From contig CANTUZ010000001.1 of the NCBI GenBank assembly GCA_947846985.1, positions 2,356,001 to 2,420,000 of the forward strand: 64,000 nt of DNA, in the 5' to 3' direction. This document shows, piece after piece, positions 1-11,151 of the stretch. Position 1 is the stretch's first letter; each line of letters starts with the position of its first letter. This stretch comes from Fratercula arctica (lineage: Eukaryota > Chordata > Aves > Charadriiformes > Alcidae). The translations under genes and the position numbers were made by a program. The notes under the pieces were generated by a model. It saw nothing but the letters and a program-made list of their open reading frames with translations, was not told where the DNA came from and did no database searches.

Positions 1-39
1 AGAGGTGGGTTAGATGGGAAAACCCCAGTGGCATGGTGC

Positions 40-522
40 TACGACATGTCCAGAGTCAGGTCCAGAGGAGGGCCACAAAGATAATCAAAGGGCTGCAGCA
101 CTTCTCCTATGAAGACAGGCTGAGAGAGTTGGGGTTGTTCAGCCTGGAGAAGAGAAGGCTCCGGGGAGACCTTACAGCAGCCTTCCTGTACCTGAAGGGG
201 GCCTACAAGAAAGCTGGGGAGGGGCTGTTCACAAGGGCATGTAGCAGTAGGACAAGGGGCAATGGTTTAAACTAGAGCAGGGCAGGTTTAGATTAGACAT
301 TAGGAAGAAGTTCTTTACAATGAGGGTGGTGAGACACTGGCCCAGGTTGCCCAGAGAGGTGGTGGAGGCCCCATCCCTGGAGACATTCAAGGCCAGGCTG
401 GATGAGGCTCTGAGCAACCTGATCTAGTTGAAGGTGTCCCCGCTGACTGCAGGGGGGTTGGACTAGATGGCCTTTAAAGGTCCCTTCCAACCCAACACAT
501 TCTGTGATTCTATGATTCTATG
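40..522 (+). mobile_element. CR1 LINE, 5'-truncated 3' end
   Basis: This is the 3' end of a CR1 non-LTR retrotransposon. The plus strand encodes the C-terminal part of the reverse-transcriptase ORF ([32 protein letters not shown]). A conserved 3' UTR follows ('ggactagatggcctttaaaggtcccttccaaccc'-like), ending in two ATTCTATG octamers at 522. The frame breaks at about 273, so it is not coding. It belongs to the same subfamily as the copy at 34853-35462. Similarity is lost upstream of about 40, so truncation there is likely, although the window edge is close. Confidence 0.93.
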
Positions 523-3500
523 TTGCATGGTCCACGCTGTCATCACTACTATATTTGTACCCTTCCCTTCTTCTCCCGTCAAGGTTGCCATCAACGCTTA
601 CCTGTGTCTATCCAAAAGCCACCTGCAAGCATGGCGTGCTGTCTGGCAGGCAGTGCCATCTCAGTGTGGGTGACAATGACTCGAAAGGTGTCAATGTGTG
701 CCTCCTGCCAGCACATGGCATCCCCATGAAGACCATGGCTTCATTGCGTTGGGCATTAACACAAGCGAGGTAGTCCCTAGCATGGACGGCTTACAGTCAA
801 GCAGATAAAGGGAGTTTTATTTATCCTCATTTTGCACCTGGAGCACACAGGAGGAACCAAGCTGCTCTAAAGTCACCAACAAACCCCAGGTCCCAAATCT
901 GGGAGTCTGGCTCAGGCTTCCTGCAGCCCAGCTCAATGCCCCAATCCACCCTTCCCACCACGTTCATGCAGAAATTTGGTCTCCTGTGCTACAGAACAGC
1001 AAAGATGCTCCACTCTGTGCTTAACCATCCACGAGAAGTGACTCAGCTGAGCACTGTGAAAGGTGGGTTCTACCAAACCCCAGGCAGAAAGGGCAAGAAA
1101 AGGGAACTGTGCCCTTCCGCAAGCAATCCCTGTCACTGGCAAGGCTCTGATTTCAGAGATCCTCAGCTCCTTCTTGTAGAGCAAACATCGCCACAACATC
1201 AGGAGGCCCCTTTGATTACCCCAAGGTAACCAAACCTTGCCAAAGAGAGTACGTTCTCCACCACAGGGGCTCTGCCTGGGTTTGGTGCTGCTGCTGGATT
1301 TTTAATGCCAAGGGTTTTTCTTGGGTTGGGCTGACAGTGGCAACCTCACTGGTCCTGCTTCCTGGCCTTGAGACGTGCTCCTCCAGCATCACCACCACCA
1401 GAAAGTCTGCTTGCGCTTGTGCAAAGCTGGTTTTTGCATGGGAATGACCAGCTGAGATGAGAAAAATGGACTCAAAAGAGTCTCTGCAGACATGCCGAGT
1501 CTGGCACTCTCTGTATCAGGAGAGACAAGGGCCCTTTTGTGCGTCGGGGACAGCCCACGACCCAGCCGACACATGATCGCTCAGCAAGCCCATCAGCCAG
1601 GAATCAAATAAAAATGCATTTGCGTCCCTTCCCGTAAAACAAGCCAGTTGGATCTCAGGGGATGGAACATGCTGAGCCCAGTGCTGCTGTTCCCTGTCAC
1701 AGGGAGCCTGCGGAAATGGGGCTATAGGGAGATGAATCCAGTGCAGGAGCTCAAAGACCAGGAGCTACTGCAGGAGAAAGGGTTTGGGTAAAGGTGCCCT
1801 TTGAATGAGCATGTGGGATGTGCCCTGACCCAAATCTCATCATGATTTTGGGTGGTGGAAAAGTGCAATACCAGCCTTCTCAACTAAATGGTTCAGTGCT
1901 AACCTGGTGCCACCATGCTGTGGGGACGGCATGGATGTGCCCTTTCTTGCAAACAAGCACCGTTCTGACCCATAGCTCTCCTGCTCCTACCTCCAATCCA
2001 GCTCCTGCAGGGAAGGAGGCAATGAAGGTCTCCTAGAAGCTGCCAGCCTGGATGATCTCTCACCAAAGTGAAGGCCTATGGCATTAAAAAGCACCCTGAC
2101 AACTCACAGTCAATGGAGAAGGGGTGAAGTGGTGCCTCCAGCCCATCACATGGGGATAATTCCAGCCCTTGCTCCGGGGACTGGATCAAACAACGTGACC
2201 AGATGTGGTATGGACATGATCCCCACTGATGCTCCCCCCATTTCACTGCTTTTGCTCTCGGAGCAGACCACAAGCAGCGCTGGCTGAGGCTCATGCTTCC
2301 CAAGGACGTGGGCAGAAACCACACGCACACTCATGCCCTGACTAATCTGCAACATCTGCGAAAACCCAAATATAATTTTGGGAACTGCTCTGCAATGAAC
2401 ATGAGGAACCAGGACCCAACTCCCGCTGTCCTTGCCCCGGCGTTTTGCTTTTCCTGCACCCAGTTCAGCTTTGGTCCCATCACCCTTCATCCTGCTTCCC
2501 TCAAGCTCTTGGCAATAGGGTTTGTCCCTGTGGAAGGAGAGGGTTGACGGTGCTTGGGCAGATGGTAGAACACTTTCCAGCTGCGCTTCTCCTCAACTTC
2601 TGCCTTCCGTCTGAGCTTTGCAAATCTGTGGTCAATGAGACAGAGGTTGCCCGCAGACCTGGCAGCCGATTAAATGGGTCGGACAGGCCACCGTGACCAA
2701 GAGAAGCCACACAAGGTGCCCTAAAAGGAATGGGGAAGGGTTACAGAGCTCCAGAGACTTCAGCCTTGCACATGGTTTCTCCATGCCTCTACATCTGCAT
2801 CTCCTCTGTCCCCTGCGGACAACCCATCACCCAGCTCTGGAGCACCAATGGGGGCAGGATCACCCCATCTTCCAGCCCACCTCCCCGTAGGCTCCTGCGA
2901 CCCCAGCTAGAAAACCTAACAAGGCATTTGAAACCCATCCGTAAGTCAAGGTGGGGAATCTCCTCCAGCGTGCGGGGCAGCACGGGCTTCCCCGGGCCAT
3001 TCCGCAGCCACGGATGTGCCAAGTCACACATCTCCAGGACAAGGAGCAAACAGGGCTGGTTGGCCTGAACAGGGTAATCACGGAGACAAAACCCCGCTCA
3101 CAAGGCAGCCTTGTCCTTGTCATCGTGCTCTCCCTCCTTTTCCTTCTGGAAGTGCAAAAGCCTTTCTTTTTTTCCCTACTTTGGCCCAGAATCCCTAGGA
3201 CAAAACTTGCTGTGTCTGTCGGGGCCACGGCCGCAGTCCACCCCCTCACCCCCGGCTGTGTTGCATCCGCAGGGAGCCAGACGGAGAGGGCACGGCCAGC
3301 CAAGGCGTGCAAAGGCACAAAAGCTGGCAGCTGCCCTTTCCTCTGCCTACGGGCCGGATGGCATGAATGCCAGCTCTCACGGTGACGCATCGAGCCCCCG
3401 GCAGGGACAACTGGGAGGGAGAAAGCAACGGCGATCCCTGAGGATGCTGAGCAGGATAAATACTTCTATGACTACCAAAAGCAAACTCACCACAATGCTT

Positions 3501-3572
3501 TGGTGAGGACCACCTGCATCTGCTTCAACGGCTCTCCTGGCCCTTCCCAGGGTCACAGCAGGAGGTTTTTTT
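523..3572. other. Intergenic DNA, no gene seen
   Basis: Unique-looking sequence of mixed composition. Short open frames occur on both strands, but none resembles a known family or is flanked by convincing splice signals. No tRNA, repeat array or CR1 fragment was recognised. Confidence 0.6.
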
Positions 3573-4255
3573 CATAGAATCATAGAATCACAGAATGGTT
3601 TGGGTTGGAAGGGACCTTAAAGATCATCCAGTTCCAACCCCCTGCCCTGGGCAGGGACACCTCCCACTAGACCAGGCTGCCCCAAGCCCCGTCCAACCTG
3701 GTCTTGAACCCCTCCAGGGATGGGGCATCGACAACTTCCCTGGGTAACCTGTTCCAGTGCCTCACCACCCTCACAGTAAAGAATTTCTTCCTGATATCCA
3801 ATCTAAATCTACCCTTTTTCAGTTTGAGGCCGTGACCCCGTGTCCTATCATTACACTCCCTCATCCAGAGTCCCTCCCCAGCTTTCCTGGAGCCCCTTGA
3901 GGGACTGGAAGGGGCTTGAAGGTCTCCCCGGAGCCTTCTCTTCTCCAGGCTGAACCCCCCCAACTCTCTCAGCCTGTCCTCACAGCAGAGGGGCTCCAGC
4001 CCTCGGATCATCTCTGTGGCCCTCCGCTGGACCTGTTCCAACAGGTCCATGTCCTTGTGCTGAGGACTCCAGAGCTGGACACAGGACTCCAGGTGGGGTC
4101 TCACCAGAGCAGAGCAGAGGGGCAGAATCCGCTCCCTCAACCTGCTGGCCATGCTTCTTTTGATGCAGCCCAGGCTGCAGTTGGCTTTCTGGGCTGCAAA
4201 TGCGCATTGCCAGCTCATGTTGAGCTTCTTGTCCACCATTTTCCTGGTGTTGAAT
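3573..4255 (-). mobile_element. CR1 LINE, 5'-truncated, long open RT C-terminus
   Basis: Minus-strand CR1. The 3' octamers (catagaatcatagaatcacag) lie at 3573 and the element reads leftwards. The RT C-terminal frame is open for about 200 codons, from about 4250 down to 3667. It contains [71 protein letters not shown] and the terminal LPREVVDAPSLEGFKTRLD block. Homology stops near 4255. The intact frame points to a fairly young copy, but the catalytic RT and endonuclease regions are missing, so it cannot mobilise itself. Confidence 0.95.
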
Positions 4256-7200
4256 GCAGGTGACCATGCACAGCTTTTTAGGTGCCCTCCAGACACTGGT
4301 ACACAGCATTGCTCCGACCACCTTCCTCCATGCTAGACCATGTGTTGGATCTGGATGAACCTGGTTGCAATGGCTGGACCACCTCTCCCTTTGCAGCGTG
4401 GCCTTGGGCCTGTTTATCCCATGGGACATGTTTTTTTTTTCCCCAGAAAACAGGTACCATCGGCTGTAGCAGATGAAGGCAGCACAGGAGAGGAGCCCTG
4501 TGAGGAGAGGAGGCCAGGCAGATCGGTGTTGCAATCCTGGCAGCCACGTGCCCTCCAAAATATATACCCACAGACATGTGCATGTGATGTCAGCATCCCA
4601 AAATGCTCCCGTAACAGTATCTACCACGTCCGGGCCAGGGATATTTAGATGAGTCAATACGGGGAAGGAGGGGGTTGTCATCGGAGAAGGTCACGGGCAG
4701 CTGAAGGACGCGCAGCACCCAGGGACGGTGGGTCGGGCGCTGAATCACCAAGTAAAGGGCTTTAATCCTGTTTTCTGCCCCACTTTGCGGCATTCCCAGT
4801 GCCATCCCAGCACTCACCATCCATCCCGCCGCATTTCGCGCTTGGGAACCTGCCAGCAGAAGCCGAGTCATGCAAGCAAACAAAGCACAACCAAATCACG
4901 GCTGCGATGAATGCGTTTTCAGGGGGGGTAGGGGGGGGAGTTCATGAGGTTTAATTGACCTTCCCATATAATTAATGTGGGTTAATTTACTGGCAGGACC
5001 TCACAGACGCAGCCCTTCGTTCTGCTGGTGCGAAGCCCTGGGAAATCAAACCCAGGCGGCGCGGATACACATCGACTGCGACCGCAGCTCCTGTCGTTTA
5101 ACGCTGGAGGTCGAAACCACGATCCATTTACTGCATCTTCCCCACTGTCTCCTTTGCAAGAGACACAAGGAGAGCGTGGGTGTTTTCCCTGCCCTAATTT
5201 ATAGGCATTTAGCGGACTCATCAAAATCCTCGCTCTGCATCAGGAACTACTCGAGACGCTGGGAAGCAAACGACCTGGCATCGTTTTTCTCCCCGTTGGG
5301 ACCGTGGTTGAAACCCGCTGCCACCAAAAGCAAACAGGCGGCGCATTCGGATGCTCCCGAGCCCATCTGGTTGGGAGACGTGAGATGGGACCAGGCTGAA
5401 ATTCGAGCCTGGACAAACTCCCTGGTTTTCATCTGCCCTTTTCATTTGGCTCCTTTCTACTGCTGTGACCTTCATTCAGTGCCTTTCTCCTCCGGGCTGG
5501 CTCCGGCCACCAGCGTGGGCTGAGGACATCCCCAGCTGTCCCGGTCCCACCATCTGTATCACTCCCCAGCGCTTCTCTCCAGAGATCCCAAGGCAAGACA
5601 CCTCCAATATATATTTCCAAGATACTCAAAAGCAAGGTTTAAACCGCTTAAAGGGCTTTATCCACCTCCCTGCCTGGAGCCCCAGGCAATGCCCCCTCTT
5701 TTATCCCCCATGGATCTGACCTACCCCTTCCCCCATCCCCAAAATAGCCAGAAACTCTCATTCCTCCCAAAAATGAGCTTGCAAAGAATCCATGTTTCTA
5801 CTTTTTTTTTTTTTTCCCCAAAAATGCACATTAGAGGGCATCGGTGGCTCCACTCCAGCTGGCAAAAATGAAGCTGCTCCACCAAAGCGTCCCCGTGCCT
5901 CAGTTTCCCCTTTTCCCCCCCCCCCAGGCTGAGAAGCAGCAGAGTTAAATTTGTTTTCTCCATGAAAAGTAGTTTTGGGGGGAGTTTCGGTTTCTCAGAG
6001 GGCTTTTCAGCCACTTGACCCAAGCTAAAAAGGGGAGTATGAGTTTGGATAAAAGATATAATGACTTACAAATGACTTTTTCTGGGAATTTCTGGATTTC
6101 CACAAGAAACTCCCTGAATTCCTCCCTGAATCAGTCTCCCTTCGAGCCTCCGCTTCCCAGACGCTACCAAAACCTCCCGCTTTCGTCCACACCATGGGAA
6201 GTCAATCCGGATTAACCAAAGCTGTGGCTTTAGGGTGAATTAGATAAAAGCACTAAACCCGTCGGTGCTGGCGCTCCTGCGTAATTAAAGCCGCCTTCGT
6301 TCCGTTGAACCGGACTGAGTTCCCAGCACGGCAGGTCTCCAGGGATGGATCCTGCTGGAAACAAATACCATCCTGGTCAATATTTAATCCCTTCATTGCC
6401 AGATCTGACATTTCCCTTCCTCCTACTGCAAAAGTGATGCTCCCTGTGTATTTTCCCCCTGCATCCCAACATCACCTCCCCTCCGGGAGACCCTGCAGCA
6501 TCCCGGAGGCATTGAGGGCAGATGACATCCTATTTGAGCCTCTCAACCCTGAGTTTTATTTATTGCAGGGGGGAAACGGGGCGCTCACATCCTTTAGGCT
6601 TCCTGGGGATACAGCGGAGCCCGGTGCTGGTTTTTACACCAGGAATTTGACTTTGGTTCTGTCCTCCAAGATTTTGTGTTGCTCACCAGAGGACACGATG
6701 GTCAGAGTGGGACAAGAGTGTGGGACCGGTTTCTGGCTGATCACCGGCTTTTGGGAACTCCGTTTTTCCCCTGTCTGGGAAAAAAATGATGTTTCCACAG
6801 AGCCCCAACAGCCTCCTGCCCGAATCAAGGGAATCAGCCACCACCGCCACAACAACCCCCGGCAAAACCAAACGCATGCTGCCCGTCCGGGAGATAACCA
6901 GCATCCGAGAGCGGGGATAACACAATTATCGGGCTCCACCACGACACTGGCAGTTACAGCAAAGCCAAAGCAGCACCAAAACCCATGCAGGGTGGACTTT
7001 GGGGAATAATTTGCATCCCGTGGCAGCAAAAGGCTCTTTGCTTCATGGACTGGTTCCCGTTAAGGCTTTAATGGGTGATGATCAGTGTTGAGGAGGGACG
7101 ACGGCGTGGCCGGCAGCATGCTCCGCTGCCGGCAAACTATTCATGGCTTTGGCTTTATGTCAATAACCGGAGATAAAAATCACATCGGGCAGAGACGGGG

Positions 7201-8195
7201 TAAAGCCACTTGGTGCCAGGATAAGTCAAAAATACTTCTCGGGGTTTTATAATCCACTAAGTCCCGGGATGCGGCTGCGCTCCAGGACCCAGCAGCATTT
7301 TAGGGGTCTCCCCCTTGATTCCGAAGCTCCTTAGCCCATCAGCCACCAAGGCTGAAGGCCAAAGTTCCCTTTGGTTGGGTATAAATGAGGAAGAGGAATT
7401 CGGGGCACATGCCCGGCGGTAATGAAATGGCCGTCCCCCAGCACCGGCAGCCCCCTGGGAGCGGGGTTTGCTGCTCCCCCGCCTCCCACACAGGAAGGCA
7501 GAGCGGGTTGCCAAATGGGTTTTGCAATAAGCCGATAAGAAAAGTGGAGCAGAAATAAGACGTTTCACCCTTAAAGTTGCTCCCGCAGCGATGCTACCCC
7601 ACGCCCAGCTCCGGGGAGGAAGGGGTTTTTGGGGTTAGGAGGAGCCCAAGGGTTTGAAAGCAGAGTCTCACCGATCCTGGTGCAAATTAAAACATCCCCA
7701 AATAAATGACACAGGGACTGCAGCATGCAAAGAGGTGGAAAAACACAAGCTGGAGTAAACCAAGGAGTCAGCTCCAGGACTTTTACCAGAGGTGTGTACA
7801 GGAAACCCCTGATAAACAGCCAGCGAATTCCCCCGGGAAGGAAGAAACCGAGCGGCAAAAGAGATTATTGGGAATTAATGCACAAACAATCAAATAATTC
7901 AGGCAAAGAGGAGCAAAGGGAGCCCAGAAGGCTTCCTCAAGTGCCCAGCTTCAACCGTTCATGCCAGCACCAGCCCATGCCAGCGGCTTGCTGCCCGCCG
8001 CTGCTCTGGCCACCCTGTCTTTGGGTCAGTTTGGGGGTTTTGGGCAGTTTTAGTGGCAGTATGTGGGGTGTGAGCTGCCCCCAGAGCCAGGAGGAGAATT
8101 GGGGGTCGGCTCTGCCCTTGCTGCGCCCCACTCCCTGCTTTGGGTGCATGGGGACCCTGCGTCACCCATGTCACCCGCCCAGCAGCAAGTGCCAC
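4256..8195. other. Intergenic DNA, no gene seen
   Basis: No supported gene. Short poly-G (4921-4940), poly-T (5803-5816) and poly-C (about 5917-5926) runs are present. A plus-strand open frame of 234 codons at 6305-7009 has no recognisable domain and is treated as chance. A 'gcctcagtttcccc' string at about 5896 resembles the MIR SINE core but is too short to call. If the CpG block at 8.9 kb is a minus-strand first exon, this stretch would be its first intron. Confidence 0.5.
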
Positions 8196-8700
8196 CCTAC
8201 CTGTGTGCGTGTGCATGTGGACAGGTCCGTGCATGTCCCCCCTACCCGCGCGTGTGTGTGTGTGTGTGTCCACCGGAGTCCGAGAATGACCCCCCCCACC
8301 CATGTGCATGTGTGCACAGGGGTCCGTGTGTGTGTGTGTGTCCGCCCTCCGTGTGCGTGTGTGCGTGTGCACACAGGGGTCCATGCATGTCCCCCCCCAC
8401 CCATGTGCATGTGTTTCTGTGCGCACAGGGGTCCGTGTGTGTCCCCCTACCCTTGTGTGCACACAGGGGTGTGTGTGCGTGTCCCCCCCCACCCATGTAC
8501 TTGTGTGCATAGGGGTCCATGTATGTCCCCCACAACCAAGTGCGTGTCCCCCACATCCATATGCATGTGTGCGTGTGTGCCCAGGGGTCCGTGCGTGTCC
8601 CCCCCACCCATGTGCGTGTGTCTGTGCGCGTCCCCCCCCACCCGTGTGTGTGCCCAGGGGTCCGTGCGTGTTCCCCCCACCCATGTGCCCACTCCCACCC
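8196..8700. repeat. GT/C-rich minisatellite
   Basis: Degenerate tandem array built around 'gcacaggggtccgtgtgtgtccccccacccatgtgc'-like units, with anchors (caggggtcc) spaced roughly 40-75 bp apart. It includes a (GT)n tract near 8250-8270. Several frames are open on both strands because the units lack stop codons. The predicted peptides are Cys/Val/Pro or His/Thr/Gly repeats and are not evidence of a gene. On the minus strand the array is G-rich. Confidence 0.85.
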
Positions 8701-8844
8701 CCTTCACGCCTTGCCCACCCGCACCCCGGGGGTCACCCCCCACCCCCCCCCACCCCGTCCCACACTGTCGCATATCCTCCTGCGTGGGCAGGACACGCAC
8801 CCCACCCCCCCCCAAACTCCCCCTCCCGCACCCCCCGGCTGGAT

Positions 8845-8995
8845 GCGGCCCCGCTCACCGGGCGCTGCCGAGTCGGGTGGCTTCGTGCCGACGGCGCCGC
8901 TCGGTTCAGGCGGGCGGCGGAGGCAGCTCCATGCCCGGGGCTCGGACCTTCCTCACCCCCGGGCCCGGGCCCGCCGCGTGTGAGCCGGGCAGCGG
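8845..8995 (-). promoter_or_regulatory. CpG-rich block, possible minus-strand first exon or promoter
   Basis: A short, dense CpG block (cggcgccgctcgg, gcgggcggcgg, gggcccgggcccg) lies between two minisatellites. On the minus strand a donor-like CCG|GTGAGC occurs with its GT at 8858-8857, and a G-rich stretch follows it leftwards. This matches the arrangement at the start of FCHSD2 intron 1. The only minus-strand ATG here (about 8932) opens a short frame that stops after eight codons, so any exon would be 5' UTR. In human, P2RY2 lies head-to-head upstream of FCHSD2 and has non-coding 5' exons, which makes P2RY2 the leading guess. No coding exon is in the window, so the assignment is inference. 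Confidence 0.4.
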
Positions 8996-9835
8996 GACGG
9001 GGGCCGGCCGCGGGACCGCACCGCCCTCCCCGGGGCTGGGACCGGGGCAGGATCGGGGCAGGACCGAGACCGCACCGCCCTCCCCAGGGTTGGGACCGGG
9101 GCTGGCACCGCCTCTCCCCCCCCCGAGGGAGATGGAATCGGGACAAGACCCCCCCTCTTCGGGAACGGGATCGGGGCTGGGACCGGGGCCAGACACCCAT
9201 CCCCCGGGCCTGGGACCGGCGCTGGGACCGGGACAGGAGAGCGACCGCTCCCCCGATTTTCCACCCGCCGGGGATGGGAGCATGGATAGAACCGGGATGG
9301 GACCGGGATAAGGGCTAGGACAGGACCCGCCCCTGCTCCGGAGATGGGACCACAGATGTGACCGAGGTTAGGGCCAGGACATGAGTCCCCCCACTCCGGG
9401 GATGGGACCGGGATTAGGGCCAGGACGGGAGCCCCCCCTCCGGGGATGGGACCATGGATGGGATCAGGGCTGGGCCCGGGACTCATGCTCGGATAGGAGC
9501 TCCCCCTCCAAGGGTGGGAGCATGGGTGGGATTGGGGCAGGAGCACCCCCCTCCCTCGGGGATGAGATCAGGGCTGGGAACAGGACAGGAGCCTGACTGC
9601 TTCCCCCTTTTCCCCCCGGGGATGGGACCATGGATGGAACCGGGGATGGGACTGGGACCGGACTTTCCCCCCTGGGCGCTGGGACTGGGACTGGAGAACG
9701 ACCACTCTCCCCTTTCCCCTAGGAGATGGAACCAGAGCTGGAATCAGGACTGATGCTCAGACAGGAGCCCCCCCCTCCAAGGATGGGCGCATGGGTGGGA
9801 AGGGGCAGGAGCCCCTCCTCCGGGGCTGGATCCCA
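8996..9835. repeat. GC-rich minisatellite (ggatgggaccgggg family)
   Basis: Degenerate tandem repeat with units about 45-70 bp long. Each contains variants of 'ccggggatgggaccatggatggg', 'cagggctgggaccgggac' and 'aggagccccccctcc'. Unit starts are visible near 9271, 9341, 9396, 9441, 9510, 9558, 9617 and 9779. It directly abuts the CpG block at 8.9 kb. Open frames of up to several hundred codons across it, in several frames and on both strands, come from the repeat composition. Confidence 0.85.
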
Positions 9836-10823
9836 CCTGATCAGGCCTGGGGCCAGTCACCCCCCCTACATCCAACCTCGCCCCATCTGCAGCGGCCCCA
9901 GGGTCCCCAGAGAGCTGCCTCCCCCTGGGAGTGCCCTGGTGACACCCCCCCACCCCACCCACCCCCCCCCCCGCATCCCAGGGTGCCCTGGTACAGGAGC
10001 CTGCCCGGGGTAGAGCCCACAGTCCCTTACCTGGGGCATGGAGCAGCCACCCAGCGCTAAGGGGGTCCCAGGACCAGCTCCAGAGAGGAAAAAATGCCTC
10101 TGAACCAGCTGGATGAGCCCTGTTTGGGGCTTTGGCGACAGCCACCATGATGTGGGACACTGTCCCACTGTGGGTGACACCAAACTCTGCCCCATCCTAC
10201 CCCAGGGTGGGTACCAATGCATCTCAGGTGATGCCCTGCAGCACCTCTCTCACTGCAAGCCGGCTTCATTTCCAAGGGAAGCAGAGGGATGGGGGACATG
10301 ACGTGGTAAAGGGACTTTGAAGCCAGTTTTTGCTCTAATTTTAGCTCTCAGGACCGGTTCCCATCCATCAGTCAGTGATCTGTCAAGTCAAAATCAGCTG
10401 CATCACCATGAACTCCCTGGGGTGGGGGAATTTATTTTTGACAAGAGTAATTTTGGGGGTCTGATTCATTGCAACTCCAGCCTCATTTTCTGGGGAACCA
10501 CGTGCCAGCAAAATGCTTCTTCCTTGGGGATAGAGGTAAACCCTTGGGAAAGGGGATGCTGCACCTCTTGCATCTCAATGTTGGGACTTTTCATGCATGG
10601 AAAAGGTTGCTGGAGCCAGGAGGACATGGCAGAAGGTTTGCTTGAGGTGTTGTTCCTTGCCATGTCTTGTCCTCTGAGCTCCTGGGGCCTGAGTTCAACC
10701 ACAAATAGGTGTCCGTCTCCTGCAGAGGGTAGCAGACCTGTTAAAATTCCTCTACTGGGATGTAAAACATCTAGAGAAACCTAAAGGCAAACAGGACCAT
10801 ACCATGAAAGAGAAGTCCCTCAT
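9836..10823. other. Intergenic DNA, no gene seen
   Basis: C-rich to about 9990 (short poly-C runs with CACCC), then unique sequence. No coding, RNA or repeat feature was recognised. Confidence 0.55.
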
Positions 10824-11151
10824 GAGTTTGGGTGTGAGCTGGGGGGTTGTATCTGCCACATGCCCCAGACACGCTATGGAGGTGCTCTGGGGTTTGTCCT
10901 GGCACAACGTAGCCTCCCAAGAAGCTGCTCCTGCACTTTTGGAGGACCACCACTGGCTTTGTAGCCTGCCCTAAATTTCTAGCAAATACATTGAGTTTGG
11001 GTGCTGTGGGTATGAGCTGCAGGGTTGTATCCCCCATATCCCCCCATACCCTACAGAGATGCTCTGGGGTCTGTCCCCACTGAGTCCTGGCACAACACGG
11101 CCTCCCAAGGAGCTATGGAGGGCCACCACTGCCTTTGTAGCCTGCCGGATG
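10824..11151. repeat. Diverged tandem duplication, ~169-bp period
   Basis: Two adjacent copies, about 10824-10976 and 10993-11151. Both run through the same landmarks in order: 'gagtttgggtg', 'gagctg..gggttgtat', 'gatgctctggggt.tgtcc', 'cctggcacaac', 'gcctcccaag', 'gccaccactg' and 'ctttgtagcctgcc'. The copies differ by many substitutions and small indels, so the duplication is old. No coding frame is kept across both copies. Confidence 0.85.

Noticed and set aside
3667..4296. 209-codon minus-strand frame as a possible host gene
   Set aside because: It is the C-terminal part of the CR1 reverse transcriptase, followed by the CR1 3' UTR and octamers.
6305..7009. Plus-strand open frame of 234 codons
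   Set aside because: No recognisable family, motif or splice signals. A frame of this length can occur by chance in GC-moderate DNA of this size.
7725..9318. Open frames of 528 and 338 codons on the plus strand across 8-9.3 kb
   Set aside because: They run through two minisatellites and encode repeat peptides. Competing frames are open on both strands.
8196..9835. Regularly spaced direct repeats considered as a CRISPR-like array
   Set aside because: Repeats and spacers are not distinct, units vary in length, and the genome is a bird's. They are minisatellites.
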